Assembly: GCF_001507665.1 (NCBI RefSeq)
Contig: NZ_CP013910.1
Coordinates: 2,975,501 to 3,039,500 of the forward strand
DNA: 64,000 bases
Source: Deinococcus actinosclerus
GTDB taxonomy: Bacteria > Deinococcota > Deinococci > Deinococcales > Deinococcaceae
Direction: 5' to 3'
Shown here: positions 46,391-57,148 of the stretch, piece by piece
Layout of the letters: every line of letters begins with the position of its first letter
Position numbering within the stretch: the stretch's first letter is position 1
The notes under the pieces: model-generated
What the model was told of the DNA's origin: nothing
What the model saw: the letters and a program-made list of their open reading frames with translations, nothing else
Databases searched by the model: none
Made by a program: the position numbers and the translations under genes

Positions 46391-46474
46391 TTCTCGCGCG
46401 CTGTCCGCGCGGGCCTGTGCAGAGTAGCACCCGTCCCGGCGTCGCGCAAGGGTGAGCTGGGGCGGACCGACCGC

Positions 46475-46696
46475 TTACAGGACGCCGCCGCCCAGGAACA
46501 GGCGCAGCGCAGCCAGTCCGAGGACCACGACGTTCAGGGTGGTCGCGCCCCGGTCCTTTGCCAGCACGGCGAGGATCAGGCCCAGCACGGCGGGCGGCAG
46601 CACCAGCAGCCAGTTCAGCCAGCCCAGCAGCGGCAGCAGACCCAGCAGCAGGCCGATGGCGGCCAGGATACCCAGGAGGATGGCGGCGAGTCTCAT
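46475..46696 (-). CDS. small membrane protein, two to three helices
   Basis: A protein of 73 residues: hydrophobic helices at about 3-35 (with LLPLLGWLNWLL as a turn-bearing segment), LPPAVLGLILAVLAK, and NVVVLGLAALRLFLGGGVL at the end. No family recognised. It lies between tRNA-Trp and nth, on the opposite strand to nth, and the start is the only ATG that keeps the first helix. Confidence 0.6.
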   Translation of the reverse strand: MRLAAILLGILAAIGLLLGLLPLLGWLNWLLVLPPAVLGLILAVLAKDRGATTLNVVVLGLAALRLFLGGGVL

Positions 46697-46778
46697 GTCC
46701 CCAGATACGTGGGTGGGCGGGCGTGGGTTGCGGCTCCTGGCTGTCCCAGGCGCGCGGACGTGCCGCATGAGGGGGGTG

Positions 46779-46784
46779 TAGCGT
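46779..46784 (+). promoter_or_regulatory. TAGCGT -10 box for nth
   Basis: TAGCGT ends 6 bases before the GTG start of nth. Confidence 0.45.
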
Positions 46785-46790
46785 GGCGGG

Positions 46791-47455
46791 GTGACGGAGA
46801 AGAAGAAGGGTGCGGCGCGACTGCCGCCGGGCGCGCGGGTGCGTGCCCCACAGGTCCTGACGGCGCTGGACGCGCTGTACCCGGACGCGCGGACGGAACT
46901 GGAGTTCCGCACGCCGTTCGAACTGCTCGTGGCGACGGTCCTGAGCGCGCAGGCCACGGACGTGAGCGTGAATGCGGCGACGCCCGCGCTGTTCGAGGCG
47001 TACCCGGACGCGCAGGCCATGAGTCAGGCCAAGGCCGAGGACATCGAGCCGCTGATCCGCCGGATCGGGCTGTACCGCGCCAAGGCCCGCAACCTCGCGG
47101 CGCTGGCCCGGCTGCTGGTCGAACGGCACAGGGGCGAGGTCCCGAACGACTTCGACGCGGTGGTGGCGCTGCCCGGCGCGGGCCGCAAGACCGCGAACGT
47201 GGTCCTGTCGAACGCCTTCGGGTACCCGGCGATCGCGGTGGATACGCACGTCGGGCGGCTGGCGCGCCGCCTGGGCCTGAGCACCCAGACGAACCCCGAC
47301 AAGGTGGAACTCGACCTTCAGCGCCTGTTCCCGCGGGAACGGTGGGTGTTCCTGCATCACGCGCTGATCCTGCACGGCCGCCGGGTCTGCGCGGCACGCA
47401 AACCCGAGTGCGGGGCGTGCGTCATGGCCTCCTTCTGCCCGAAAGTGGGCGTGGC

Positions 47456-47459
<4 letters not shown>
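46791..47459 (+). CDS. nth: endonuclease III
   Basis: A protein of 222 residues. The helix-hairpin-helix LPGAGRKTA carries the catalytic Lys, the VDTHVGRLARR segment the catalytic Asp, and the C terminus the 4Fe-4S cluster Cys200-x6-Cys207-x2-Cys210-x5-Cys216. It removes oxidised pyrimidines and nicks at abasic sites in base excision repair. Deinococcus has several Nth paralogues; which this is cannot be said. GTG start with a TAGCGT box; stop overlaps the next gene by GTGA. Confidence 0.94.
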
Positions 47460-48709
<1,250 letters not shown>

Positions 48710-48725
48710 GGGCCGCGCCGGACAG

Positions 48726-48836
48726 CGAACCGAATACTCGCATCCGCGAGTAGGAGCGGGGCGGGTGCCGGGCGTGGAGTTGACAGATCGGTGGCGTTCC
48801 GATCTGTTAACGAAACAGACGGAATCCGGATCAGTT
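48726..48836 (-). repeat. dispersed hairpin repeat, copy C
   Basis: On the minus strand, GGATTCCGTCTGTTTCGTT is followed by a 9-bp stem (ACAGATCGG/CCGATCTGT), then CCACGCCCGGCACCCGC and a terminal hairpin TACTCGC-GGAT-GCGAGTA (48735-48752) of its own. The stem sequence differs completely from copies B and D although the flanks match. Confidence 0.8.
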
Positions 48837-48860
48837 GACCTCCGAACTCATGAACGGGGG

Positions 48861-48866
48861 TAGACT
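48861..48866 (+). promoter_or_regulatory. TAGACT -10 box for the zinc-ribbon protein
   Basis: TAGACT ends 7 bases before ATG 48874 and supports it over the in-frame ATG at 48835. Confidence 0.5.
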
Positions 48867-48873
48867 GCCAGTG

Positions 48874-49596
48874 ATGAGCGATACCTCCCCCCTTCGCCGC
48901 CTGCACCGCGTTCAGGAACTCGACCTGAACCTCGACCGCCTGCGCGACGAGGAAGGCAACATTTCCCCTGAACTGCGCGACGCCCGCGCCGAGCAGGAAC
49001 GCCTGAACAACGAACTCGAGGACACCGAGATCACCCTGGAAGGCGTCGAGAAGAACATCCGCCGCACCGAACTCGACCTGTCCAGCATCCGCGAGCAGGT
49101 CGGCCGCGCGCGTGAGGAGCAGGAGAAGAACGCCTTCGACGCCCGCGCGCAGTCCCAGTACGGCAGCCGCATCCAGATGCTCAGCGAACGCGCCGACGAA
49201 CTCGAAGAGGACCTCGCCCCGCTGCGCGAGCAGCAGCAGGCCCTCATGGCCCGCGCGGCCGACCTGCGCAGCCAGCACCGCGCCCTGCGCCCCTCCCTGG
49301 GCGCGCTGGAAGAACAGGACGAGACCCGCGTGCAGGGCCTGCGCGACCAGGGCGAAGCGGACCGTCAGGAACGCGCCCAGCTCGCCGGGAACCTCGACGC
49401 GCGCACCATCCGCGAGTACGACATGATCCGCCGCGCCAAGAAGGGCCTGGGCGTCGTGGAGATCAAGGCCGGCCGCTGCAGCGGCTGCAACGTGAACCTC
49501 CCCGTGAACGTCCAGCAGAAGGCCGCGCAGGGCAAACTGCCCCCCGTGAAGTGCCCCAGCTGCGGCCGCTTCCTGATCCGCCTCGACCTCGCGTAA
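48874..49596 (+). CDS. coiled-coil protein with C4 zinc ribbon
   Basis: A protein of 240 residues. Residues about 10-160 form a long antiparallel coiled coil (LNLDRLRDEEGN, ELEDTEITLEGVEKNIRR), and the end carries CSGC ... CPSC (zf-RING_7 type C4 ribbon). Such proteins bind nucleic acid or ribosomes; a direct role is not established. It stands alone, 38 bp behind repeat copy C, and ends in a perfect terminator shared with the asparaginase gene. Confidence 0.88.
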   Translation: MSDTSPLRRLHRVQELDLNLDRLRDEEGNISPELRDARAEQERLNNELEDTEITLEGVEKNIRRTELDLSSIREQVGRAREEQEKNAFDARAQSQYGSRIQMLSERADELEEDLAPLREQQQALMARAADLRSQHRALRPSLGALEEQDETRVQGLRDQGEADRQERAQLAGNLDARTIREYDMIRRAKKGLGVVEIKAGRCSGCNVNLPVNVQQKAAQGKLPPVKCPSCGRFLIRLDLA

Positions 49597-49606
49597 ACCG
49601 CAGGGA

Positions 49607-49643
49607 AAACCCCACCCCGCCTTGCTGGCCTGGGGTGGGGTTT
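49607..49643. terminator. bidirectional terminator, zinc ribbon and asparaginase
   Basis: A perfect 12-bp stem (49607-49618 with 49632-49643), A-run on one side and T-run on the other, between convergent genes. Confidence 0.8.
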
Positions 49644-49657
49644 CGCTTGAATGCCCG

Positions 49658-50644
49658 TCAGAACTCGTCGCGTTCGAACACCGTCTGGATCTGCTCACGC
49701 GTGAGGCCCTGGCCGAGCAGGATCAGCAGCAGCAGCCGGGCCTTGTGGGCGTTCAGGAAACTGGCGGGAATCGCCCCGGCCTCGACCAGGGTGGCGCCGC
49801 CGCCCGCGTAGCCGTACACCGGCAGGACGGGCCCGGCGTGGGTGCGGGTGGCGATCACGACGGGCTTCTCGGTGCCCTGGATGAGCGGGAGGAGTTCGGC
49901 AGGGAGGTTCCCGGTGCCGAGCGCGGCGATGACCAGCCCGTCGGCCCGCGCGGCAGCCTCGGCGTACCCTTCGCCGGTCCAGCCGGCGTAGGCGTAGAGG
50001 ATCTCCACGCGGGCGCGCAGGTGCGTGGGGTGGTACGTGGCGCGCGGTTCGGGCATGGCGAAGTAGTGCAGGCGCGGCGTATGCCCCTCGCGGTCGATGC
50101 GGCCGATGGGGCCGGGGTACCCGCCGAAGGCGTCCACGGCGGTCGTGTGGATCTTCGTGACGGTCCGCGCGTCGAAGATGTCCCCGCCGATCACGACGAG
50201 CGGCCCGCGTCCGGGGCTGTAGGGGTGCAGGGCGACGTGCGCGGCGTCGAGCAGGTTGGCGGGGCCGTCCCAGCTGATCTCCTCGGCGTGGCGCATGCTG
50301 CCGGTCAGGACGACCGGGACCTTCACGTCCAGCATCAGGTGCAGCGCGAACGCGGTTTCCTCCAGGGTGTCGGTGCCGTGCGTGACGACCACCCCGTCGT
50401 GCGTGGGAGCCAGTTCCCGGATCAGGGCCGCCAGCTGCCCCATGTGCGCCGGGGTCATGTGCGGGCTGGGGAGGCTGAAAGGCTGCGCCTCCGTGACCTG
50501 CACCTGTTCCAGGCCGGGCAGGGTGGGGGGCGTCTGGGGGGTGAGGCCGCGCCCGTCGGGGCTGGGACGGCTGGCGATCGTGCCGCCCGTGTGGATCAGT
50601 GCCAGTCGGGGCGCGCGGGCGGGTGGGGTGGCGTCACTGGGCAT
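49658..50644 (-). CDS. L-asparaginase
   Basis: A protein of 328 residues. The two threonine nucleophile motifs HTGGTIAS and THGTDTLEET are intact, and Lys in ARTVTKIHT completes the site. It releases ammonia from asparagine. There is no clear signal peptide, so the cytoplasmic type I enzyme is likely. The ATG at 50644 is preferred; an in-frame ATG at 50653 adds three residues. No leaderless box is seen near the start. Confidence 0.94.
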   Translation of the reverse strand: MPSDATPPARAPRLALIHTGGTIASRPSPDGRGLTPQTPPTLPGLEQVQVTEAQPFSLPSPHMTPAHMGQLAALIRELAPTHDGVVVTHGTDTLEETAFALHLMLDVKVPVVLTGSMRHAEEISWDGPANLLDAAHVALHPYSPGRGPLVVIGGDIFDARTVTKIHTTAVDAFGGYPGPIGRIDREGHTPRLHYFAMPEPRATYHPTHLRARVEILYAYAGWTGEGYAEAAARADGLVIAALGTGNLPAELLPLIQGTEKPVVIATRTHAGPVLPVYGYAGGGATLVEAGAIPASFLNAHKARLLLLILLGQGLTREQIQTVFERDEF

Positions 50645-50842
50645 TACTGGCATGGTAGTCGGGACAGCCGGGCCTGCGCGCCCGGTGATCCAGGGTCGAG
50701 GGGACCCGGCGGGGGGGTGGCCCGTTGGGCCGGACGCCCGGCCAGGGCAATCGGCGCGGCGCCTCGACCCTCAGACTCTCGGACCCTGTCCAACGACAGC
50801 GCCCGCCAGCACCGGGGGCCTGGCGGGTCGCGGGCAGGGCGT

Positions 50843-51025
50843 TCAGCGGCGGCGCAGGCGCTGCCAGACGAGGGCCACGGCGAAAATCGCGGCGGTCAGG
50901 GGCAGTTCGGCCAGCAGCGCGTCCGGCAGGGCCGCGCCCGCCTGGGTGCGCTGCCACAGGCCGATGCCCATCCACAGCAGCGCGGCGGCCAGCGCGACCA
51001 GCAGCGTGCGCGCCAGGGGATTCAC
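50843..51025 (-). CDS. small membrane protein after hemC
   Basis: A protein of 60 residues with a GTG start 2 bases below the hemC stop: two helices (LARTLLVALAAALLWMGIGLW and LPLTAAIFAVALVW) and an Arg-rich end. No family recognised. Coupling to hemC suggests joint expression. Confidence 0.6.
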   Translation of the reverse strand: MNPLARTLLVALAAALLWMGIGLWQRTQAGAALPDALLAELPLTAAIFAVALVWQRLRRR

Positions 51026-51027
51026 GG

Positions 51028-51957
<930 letters not shown>

Positions 51958-51966
51958 AACCCGCGC

Positions 51967-51972
51967 ATTATA
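51967..51972 (-). promoter_or_regulatory. TATAAT -10 box for hemC
   Basis: Perfect minus-strand TATAAT, 9 bases above the hemC ATG. Confidence 0.55.
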
Positions 51973-52030
51973 CGCGCCGCACCCGGGGCGCGCACGCGCG
52001 CGCTCGGAACGCGGGTCAGAATATGAAGGA

Positions 52031-52165
52031 TCATGATACGGATTCCGTCTGTTTCGTTCACCGCCCGGACAGGCCACCGGGCGGCTCACTGCACGCCCGG
52101 AACCCACGCGACTCCTGCTCGCTCTGCGGCGCAGCTCTCCGAGTCCGCTCGGGTGGACGTGGCGC
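52031..52165 (+). repeat. dispersed hairpin repeat, copy D
   Basis: GGATTCCGTCTGTTTCGTT, then an 8-bp stem (CCGCCCGG/CCGGGCGG), ACGCCCGGAACCCACGC, and the CTGCGGCGCAGCTCTCCGAGTC box shared with copy B. It fills most of the gap between the divergent hemC and GH1 genes. Confidence 0.8.
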
Positions 52166-52190
52166 TGCCCCCCACGCCACCGGAGGCTGG

Positions 52191-53510
52191 ATGACCGGCT
52201 TTCCGGACGGGTTCGTGTGGGGCGTGGCGACATCGGCGTACCAGATCGAGGGCGCGGCGCGTGAGGACGGGCGCGGCGTGAGCGTGTGGGACACGTTCAG
52301 CCACGCGCCGGGACGGGTGCGGGGCGGCGCGACCGGGGACGTGGCCTGCGACCACTACCACCGCTGGCCTCAGGACGTGGCGCTGCTGCGCGAGCTGGGC
52401 GTGGGCGCGTACCGCTTCAGCGTGGCGTGGCCGCGCGTGCAGCCCGGCGGGCGCGGGCGGGCGAACGCGGCGGGACTGGCGTTCTACGACCGGCTGGTGG
52501 ACGAACTGCTGGGGGCGGGCGTGCAGCCGTGGGTGACGCTGCACCACTGGGACCTGCCGCAGGAGCTGGAGGACGCGGGCGGGTGGCTCAGCCGTGACAC
52601 GGCGCACCGCTTCGAGGAGTACGCGTTCTTGGTCGGGGAGCGGCTCGCGGACCGCGCGGCGGCGTTCATGACGCTGAATGCGCCGTCCGTGGTGATGATG
52701 CGCGGGTACGCGCACGGCACGCACGCGCCGGGGCGAACGCTGGGCCTGGGCGCGTTCCCGGCGGCGCACCATCAGCTGCTGGCGCATGGGCTGGCGGCGC
52801 GGGCGCTGCGGGAGGCGGGCGCGCGGCAGGTAGGCATCGCGAACAACTACGCCCCGGCGTGGCCTGCCACGGACCTTGACGCGGACGTGCAGGCGGCGGG
52901 CCTGCTGGACGCGCTGCACAACCACCTGTTCACCGATCCCCTGCTGCGCGCCGCGTACCCTGCGCCGGTGCTGGAGCTGCTGCGCGAGCACGCCCCGCAG
53001 GTGCTGGAGGCCGTGCGCCCCGGCGACCTGGACGTGATCGCCGCGCCGCTGGACATCCTGGGCGTGAACGACGACCGGCCGGACTGGGTGCGGGCCGATC
53101 CGCGCCGTCCCTTCGGCGTGGCGCCGGAACCCGCCCCGACGGGGGTGGCCGGGCCTGAGGGCCTCACGCAGACGCTGACGGACCTGAAGGCCCGGTACGG
53201 GGACGCCTGCCCGCCGCTGCTCGTCACGGGCAGCGGCCGCGCCCTGCCCGACGTGCCGGACGCGGACGGGCGGGTGCGGGACGCGGCGCGCATCCGCTCC
53301 CTGGAGGCGCACATCGAGGCCACCCGATTGGCGGTCCAGAAAGGCGCCCCGGTCAGCGGCTATCTTGCCTGGACTCTCATGGACAGTTTCGAGTGGGCGG
53401 ACGGCTTCGACCAGCGTTTCGGGCTGGTGCACGTGGACTTCGGGACGCAGGTGCGGACCCGCAAGGACAGCTTTTTCTGGTATCAGGCGTGGCTGCGGGA
53501 TCAGGCGTGA
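52191..53510 (+). CDS. GH1-fold protein lacking both catalytic glutamates
   Basis: A protein of 439 residues with the full GH1 (beta-glucosidase) frame: [18 protein letters not shown] at the start (Gln18), TLHHWDLPQ (His119), LLAHGLAAR, and [26 protein letters not shown] at the end. The acid/base position reads TLNAP with Ala164 instead of TLNEP, and the nucleophile position reads VTGSG with Gly347 instead of ITENG. The conserved NYY is NDD (Asp294, Asp295). A glycosidase cannot work this way; the protein may bind sugar as a sensor, or be decaying. GGAGG sits before the ATG, the frame is open, and it overlaps a sugar-type MFS gene by GTGA. Confidence 0.92.
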   Translation: MTGFPDGFVWGVATSAYQIEGAAREDGRGVSVWDTFSHAPGRVRGGATGDVACDHYHRWPQDVALLRELGVGAYRFSVAWPRVQPGGRGRANAAGLAFYDRLVDELLGAGVQPWVTLHHWDLPQELEDAGGWLSRDTAHRFEEYAFLVGERLADRAAAFMTLNAPSVVMMRGYAHGTHAPGRTLGLGAFPAAHHQLLAHGLAARALREAGARQVGIANNYAPAWPATDLDADVQAAGLLDALHNHLFTDPLLRAAYPAPVLELLREHAPQVLEAVRPGDLDVIAAPLDILGVNDDRPDWVRADPRRPFGVAPEPAPTGVAGPEGLTQTLTDLKARYGDACPPLLVTGSGRALPDVPDADGRVRDAARIRSLEAHIEATRLAVQKGAPVSGYLAWTLMDSFEWADGFDQRFGLVHVDFGTQVRTRKDSFFWYQAWLRDQA

Positions 53511-54679
53511 GTGCCGCCGCTCACGCGCCGCTGGCCCCCACCGCGCCCGTGTCGTGGCGATTCATGCTGCCGTACACGCTGGCGACCCTGGCGATGTGGA
53601 TGGTCTTCAACGCGCCGGGACAGGTGCTGATCGGGCAGCAGCTCATCACGCTGGACGAGGCGCACAAGGAGGCGCACCTCGCGCTGATCCTGGGCGTGGG
53701 CGCGTTCGTGAGTCTGCTCGCCAATCCCCTTTTCGGCGCGCTGAGTGACCGCGCCCGTGGCGTTCTGGGCCGCCGCCGCCCGTACCTGATCGGCGGGGCC
53801 GTCGCCGCGGCTGCCGGCCTGCTGCTGCTCGGCGTGGGGGGCAGCGTCCCCGTGCTGGTCGCCGGGTGGGGCCTGACGCAGCTGGCCCTGAACGCCTATC
53901 AAGCCGCGCTGACCGCCGTCATTCCCGACCGCGTGCCGCCCAGCCAGCGCGCCACCGTCAGTGGACTGGCGGGCCTGTCGCAAGTGCTCGGCACGATCCT
54001 CGGCGTGGGCCTCACCGGGGCGCTGCCGGTCATGCTGGCCAAATACGCGCTGCTGGGCGCGCTGCTGCTCCTCGCCATGCTGGGTTTCGTGCTGACCAGC
54101 CGCGACCCGCAGGCGCCCGCCACCCCGCCCGCGCCGCTGACCCTGGCGGGCTTCCTCAGCCCGCTGCGCCACCGGGACTTCGCGCTGGCGTGGCTCACGC
54201 GCGGCCTCGTCACGCTCGGGTACGCGCTGGGCACCACGTACCTGCTGTACTTCCTGCGCGACCGGGTCGGCCTGAAGGACCCCGCCGCCGGGGTGTTCCA
54301 GGCGAACCTCGCCGCCGGGGGCGCCCTGCTGCTGACCGTCCTGCTGGGCGGCGTCCTGAGTGACCGCCTGGGGCGGCGCAAGGTGTTCGTGATCGGATCT
54401 ACCGTCGTCATCGCCGCCGCCGCGCTGATGGGCGCGGGCTTCGGCGTGTACCTCGCCGTGGACGTCGCCCTGATCACCGAGGTGCTGCCCAGCGCGCACG
54501 ACAGCGCCCGCGACCTCGGCGTGATCAACGTCGCCCTGACCCTCCCGCAGACCTTCGCGCCCGCCCTGTGCGCCCTGTTCGTCACCAGCCTCGGCGGGTA
54601 CACGCCCCTCTTCCTGGCGGCGGCCGTCATGACGCTGATCAGTGCCGCGCTCGTGCAGGGCATCCGCGGCGTGCGCTGA
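53507..54679 (+). CDS. MFS sugar-type symporter coupled to the GH1-like gene
   Basis: A protein of 390 residues with twelve helices. SDRARGVLGRRRPYLIGGA between helices 2 and 3 is the glycoside-pentoside-hexuronide/sucrose-type MFS signature, and LSDRLGRRKVFVIGS marks the second half. It most likely imports a disaccharide or glycoside with H+ or Na+. The GTG start shares bases with the stop of the GH1-like gene, so the two are expressed together. Confidence 0.87.
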   Translation: MSAAAHAPLAPTAPVSWRFMLPYTLATLAMWMVFNAPGQVLIGQQLITLDEAHKEAHLALILGVGAFVSLLANPLFGALSDRARGVLGRRRPYLIGGAVAAAAGLLLLGVGGSVPVLVAGWGLTQLALNAYQAALTAVIPDRVPPSQRATVSGLAGLSQVLGTILGVGLTGALPVMLAKYALLGALLLLAMLGFVLTSRDPQAPATPPAPLTLAGFLSPLRHRDFALAWLTRGLVTLGYALGTTYLLYFLRDRVGLKDPAAGVFQANLAAGGALLLTVLLGGVLSDRLGRRKVFVIGSTVVIAAAALMGAGFGVYLAVDVALITEVLPSAHDSARDLGVINVALTLPQTFAPALCALFVTSLGGYTPLFLAAAVMTLISAALVQGIRGVR

Positions 54680-54744
54680 CGCACCCGGGCCGCCCCCTGC
54701 CGCGCAATTGGTGAAAGGTCACGGCCCGGGCGCGCGCCTCGGCG

Positions 54745-54750
54745 TACCGT
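54745..54750 (+). promoter_or_regulatory. TACCGT -10 box for the MDR gene
   Basis: TACCGT ends 6 bases before the ATG at 54757. Confidence 0.45.
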
Positions 54751-54756
54751 CAGCGC

Positions 54757-55761
54757 ATGACCATGCATGCCTTCACGGCCACCCAGCCCGGTGACCCCCT
54801 GACCCTGCAGTGGACGCCCGTGCCCACACCAGAGCCCGGCCCGGGCGAGCTCCGCGTGCGGCTGGCGGCCGTGACCGTCAACCCGGTGGATTTCAAGCTG
54901 CTGCGCGGCGGGCATCCCGCCTGGACGTACCCGCACGTGCCCGGCGTGGACGGCGCCGGGACCGTCGAGGCGGTCGGCCCGGGCGTGGAGACCCTGCGGC
55001 CCGGGGACCGCGTGGCGATGCACGTGGACCTCACGCGGCCCGGCGTGTTCGCCGAGGCGGTCGTCACGAGTGCCCACACGGTCGCCCGCGTGCCCGACGG
55101 GGTGCCGCTGACGGTCGCGGCGGCGCTGCCCTGCGCGGGCATGACCGCGTACCAGAGCCTCGACCGGCGGCTGGGCGTGCGGCCCGGCCTGTGGCGGCCC
55201 GGCGACTGGGTGCTCGTGAACGGCGCGAGCGGCGGGGTGGGCGGGTACGCCACGCAGCTCGCGCGGCGGGCGGGGGCGCGCGTGATCGGCGTGGCGTCCG
55301 CCGCGAACCACGCGTACCTGCGGCGGCTGGGGGCCGAGGTGACCCTGGATTACCGCGCGGGGGACCTGGCCGCGCAGGTGCGCGAGGTGACGGGCGGGGC
55401 GGGCGTGCCGGCGGTGGTCGAGACGGCCGGGCAGGCGACGGCGCTGCTGGACGCCGTCGCGTTCGGCGGGGGCATGGCGTGCGTGCTGGGCCTGCCGGAC
55501 CTGCCCACCTACCGCGCGCACCCCGCGAAGATCAGCGTGCACCCGGTCGCGCTGGGGGCCGCGCATACCAGTGGCGACCGCCGCGCGCAGGAGGATCTGG
55601 GCGTCATGCTGGGCGACCTGCTGGCGCTCGTCCTGAACGGCGAGCTCGATCCGCTGGTGACGGACGTCCGGGAGCGGGAGGCGCTGCCCGCGACCCTGGC
55701 GGAACTCGCGGCGGGGGGCGTGCGCGGCAAGCTGGTCGTCCGCATGAGCGGCGAGGACTGA
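54757..55761 (+). CDS. zinc-less medium-chain dehydrogenase, quinone oxidoreductase type
   Basis: A protein of 334 residues. NPVDFKLLRGG and PHVPGVDGAGTVEAVG in the catalytic domain, and VNGASGGVGGYATQLARRAGARVIGVAS as the NADPH Rossmann loop, indicate a quinone-oxidoreductase-like MDR. The zinc-binding Cys and His residues of alcohol dehydrogenases are absent. It would reduce quinones or alkenals with NADPH in the cytoplasm. A bidirectional terminator follows. Confidence 0.92.
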   Translation: MTMHAFTATQPGDPLTLQWTPVPTPEPGPGELRVRLAAVTVNPVDFKLLRGGHPAWTYPHVPGVDGAGTVEAVGPGVETLRPGDRVAMHVDLTRPGVFAEAVVTSAHTVARVPDGVPLTVAAALPCAGMTAYQSLDRRLGVRPGLWRPGDWVLVNGASGGVGGYATQLARRAGARVIGVASAANHAYLRRLGAEVTLDYRAGDLAAQVREVTGGAGVPAVVETAGQATALLDAVAFGGGMACVLGLPDLPTYRAHPAKISVHPVALGAAHTSGDRRAQEDLGVMLGDLLALVLNGELDPLVTDVREREALPATLAELAAGGVRGKLVVRMSGED

Positions 55762-55784
55762 CCCCGGGCCACCGGTCAGAAAGA

Positions 55785-55815
55785 GGGGGAGCGCGTCCTG
55801 TACGCGCTCCCCTTC
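55785..55815. terminator. bidirectional hairpin, MDR and MFS genes
   Basis: A perfect 11-bp stem (55786-55796 with 55802-55812) and 5-base loop between convergent genes. Confidence 0.7.
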
Positions 55816-55831
55816 CCTGTGGTGTCGCGGT

Positions 55832-57013
55832 TCAGTCGGCGGCGTGCAGGGCCGGGGCGTGGCGGTCGAGGCGGGCGCTGAGCAGGGTCAGGAGCAGGCC
55901 GCCCGCGACGAACAGCGCGCCGATCCAGAGGGTGGCGGCCAGACCCAGGGCGCTGCTGACGACCAGTCCGCCGATGAAGGCACCCGCGGCGATACCGAGG
56001 TTGAACGCGGCGATGTTCAGGGCGCTGGCGACGTCCACGCCGCCGGGCGTGAAGCGCTGCGCGAGCTGCACGACGTACACCTGCAGGCCCGGAACGTTGG
56101 CGAAGGCCAGGGCGCCCATCAGGAACAGGGTGATCACGGCCAGGACGGGGTGCGGGGCGGTGAAGGTGAAGGCCAGCAGCACGAGCGCCTGCGCCAGGAA
56201 CAGCGTGGTCAGCGCCCGGACGGGGTCGCGGTCGGACATCTTCCCGCCGATGACGTTGCCGACGGCGATGGCGACGCCGTACACGAGCAGCAGGACGCTG
56301 ACCATGTTCGCGCTGAAGCCAGTGATGGTCTCCAGGACGCTGCCGAGGTACGTGAAGGTGACGAAGGTGCCGCCGTACCCGAGGGCGGTCATGGCGAACA
56401 CGAGCAGCAGGCGGGGGTGGACGAGCACGCGGGCCTGCTGGGCCAGGGTGGTGACTTCTCCACGGTGGAGGGTGCGGGGGAGCAGGGCGGCGGTGGCGAT
56501 CAGGGAGACGACGCCCAGGGCGGTGATGATCCAGAAGGTGGCGCGCCAGCCGAGTTCCTGGCCGACCCAGGTGCCGGCGGGGACGCCGATGGCGGTGGCG
56601 AGGGTCAGGCCCGCGAACATGGTGGCGATGGCGCTGGCGCGTTTTTCGGGGGCGACGAGCCCGGCGGCGATGGTGCTGCCGACGCTGAAGAACACGCCGT
56701 GCGCCAGGGCGCTGAGGATGCGGGCGGTCATCAGCAGGGCGTAGGTGCCGGAGAGGGCAGCGACGACGTTGGCGGCGGTGAAGAGGGCCATCAGGCCGAG
56801 GAGCAGGTGGCGCCGGGGGAGGCGGCCGGTGAGGGCGGTGAGGATCGGCGCGCCGAGGGCGACGCCCAGGGCGTAGCCGCTGACGAGGAGTCCGGCGCTG
56901 GGGACGCTGACGCCGAGGTCGGCGGCGATGGTGTTGAGCAGGCCGACGATGACGAATTCGGTGGTGCCGATGGCGAAGGCGCTGATGGCCAGGGCGAGCA
57001 GGGCTGGGGGCAT
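55832..57013 (-). CDS. MFS efflux transporter, DHA1/YdhP-like
   Basis: A protein of 393 residues. IGTTEFVIVGLLNTIAADLGVS at the start and GRLPRRHLLLGLMAL after helix 2, with GVPAGTWVGQELGWRATFW in helix 5 (antiporter motif C region), identify a drug:H+ antiporter of the arabinose-efflux/YdhP type. It diverges from a MarR gene and shares its operator region, so it is probably induced by its substrate. The ATG at 57013 has GGAGA upstream; the longer frame above is not real. Confidence 0.9.
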   Translation of the reverse strand: MPPALLALAISAFAIGTTEFVIVGLLNTIAADLGVSVPSAGLLVSGYALGVALGAPILTALTGRLPRRHLLLGLMALFTAANVVAALSGTYALLMTARILSALAHGVFFSVGSTIAAGLVAPEKRASAIATMFAGLTLATAIGVPAGTWVGQELGWRATFWIITALGVVSLIATAALLPRTLHRGEVTTLAQQARVLVHPRLLLVFAMTALGYGGTFVTFTYLGSVLETITGFSANMVSVLLLVYGVAIAVGNVIGGKMSDRDPVRALTTLFLAQALVLLAFTFTAPHPVLAVITLFLMGALAFANVPGLQVYVVQLAQRFTPGGVDVASALNIAAFNLGIAAGAFIGGLVVSSALGLAATLWIGALFVAGGLLLTLLSARLDRHAPALHAAD

Positions 57014-57077
57014 GGGGGGTCTCCTGGAGTGGGGGGCGGCGCAGTGGGGCACGTCACCCCCTGCTATAATGTTTGCA

Positions 57078-57100
57078 CAAGCAATGCTTGCGTCTGCAAG
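57078..57100. promoter_or_regulatory. palindromic MarR-type operator
   Basis: CAAGCA-A-TGCTTG (57078-57090) overlaps CTTGC-GTCT-GCAAG (57087-57100). The pair lies between the divergent efflux and MarR genes, behind a TATAAT at 57065-57070 and before a TAGACT at 57106-57111, as expected for an autoregulated operator. Confidence 0.6.
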
Positions 57101-57148
57101 TAAATTAGACTTGAACCTCTCCCCTGTCAACCCCCACCCTGGAGACCC

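Noticed and set aside
52191..53510. Myrosinase-like GH1 (loses only the acid/base Glu)
   Set aside because: The nucleophile is missing too, so the S-glycosidase explanation fails.
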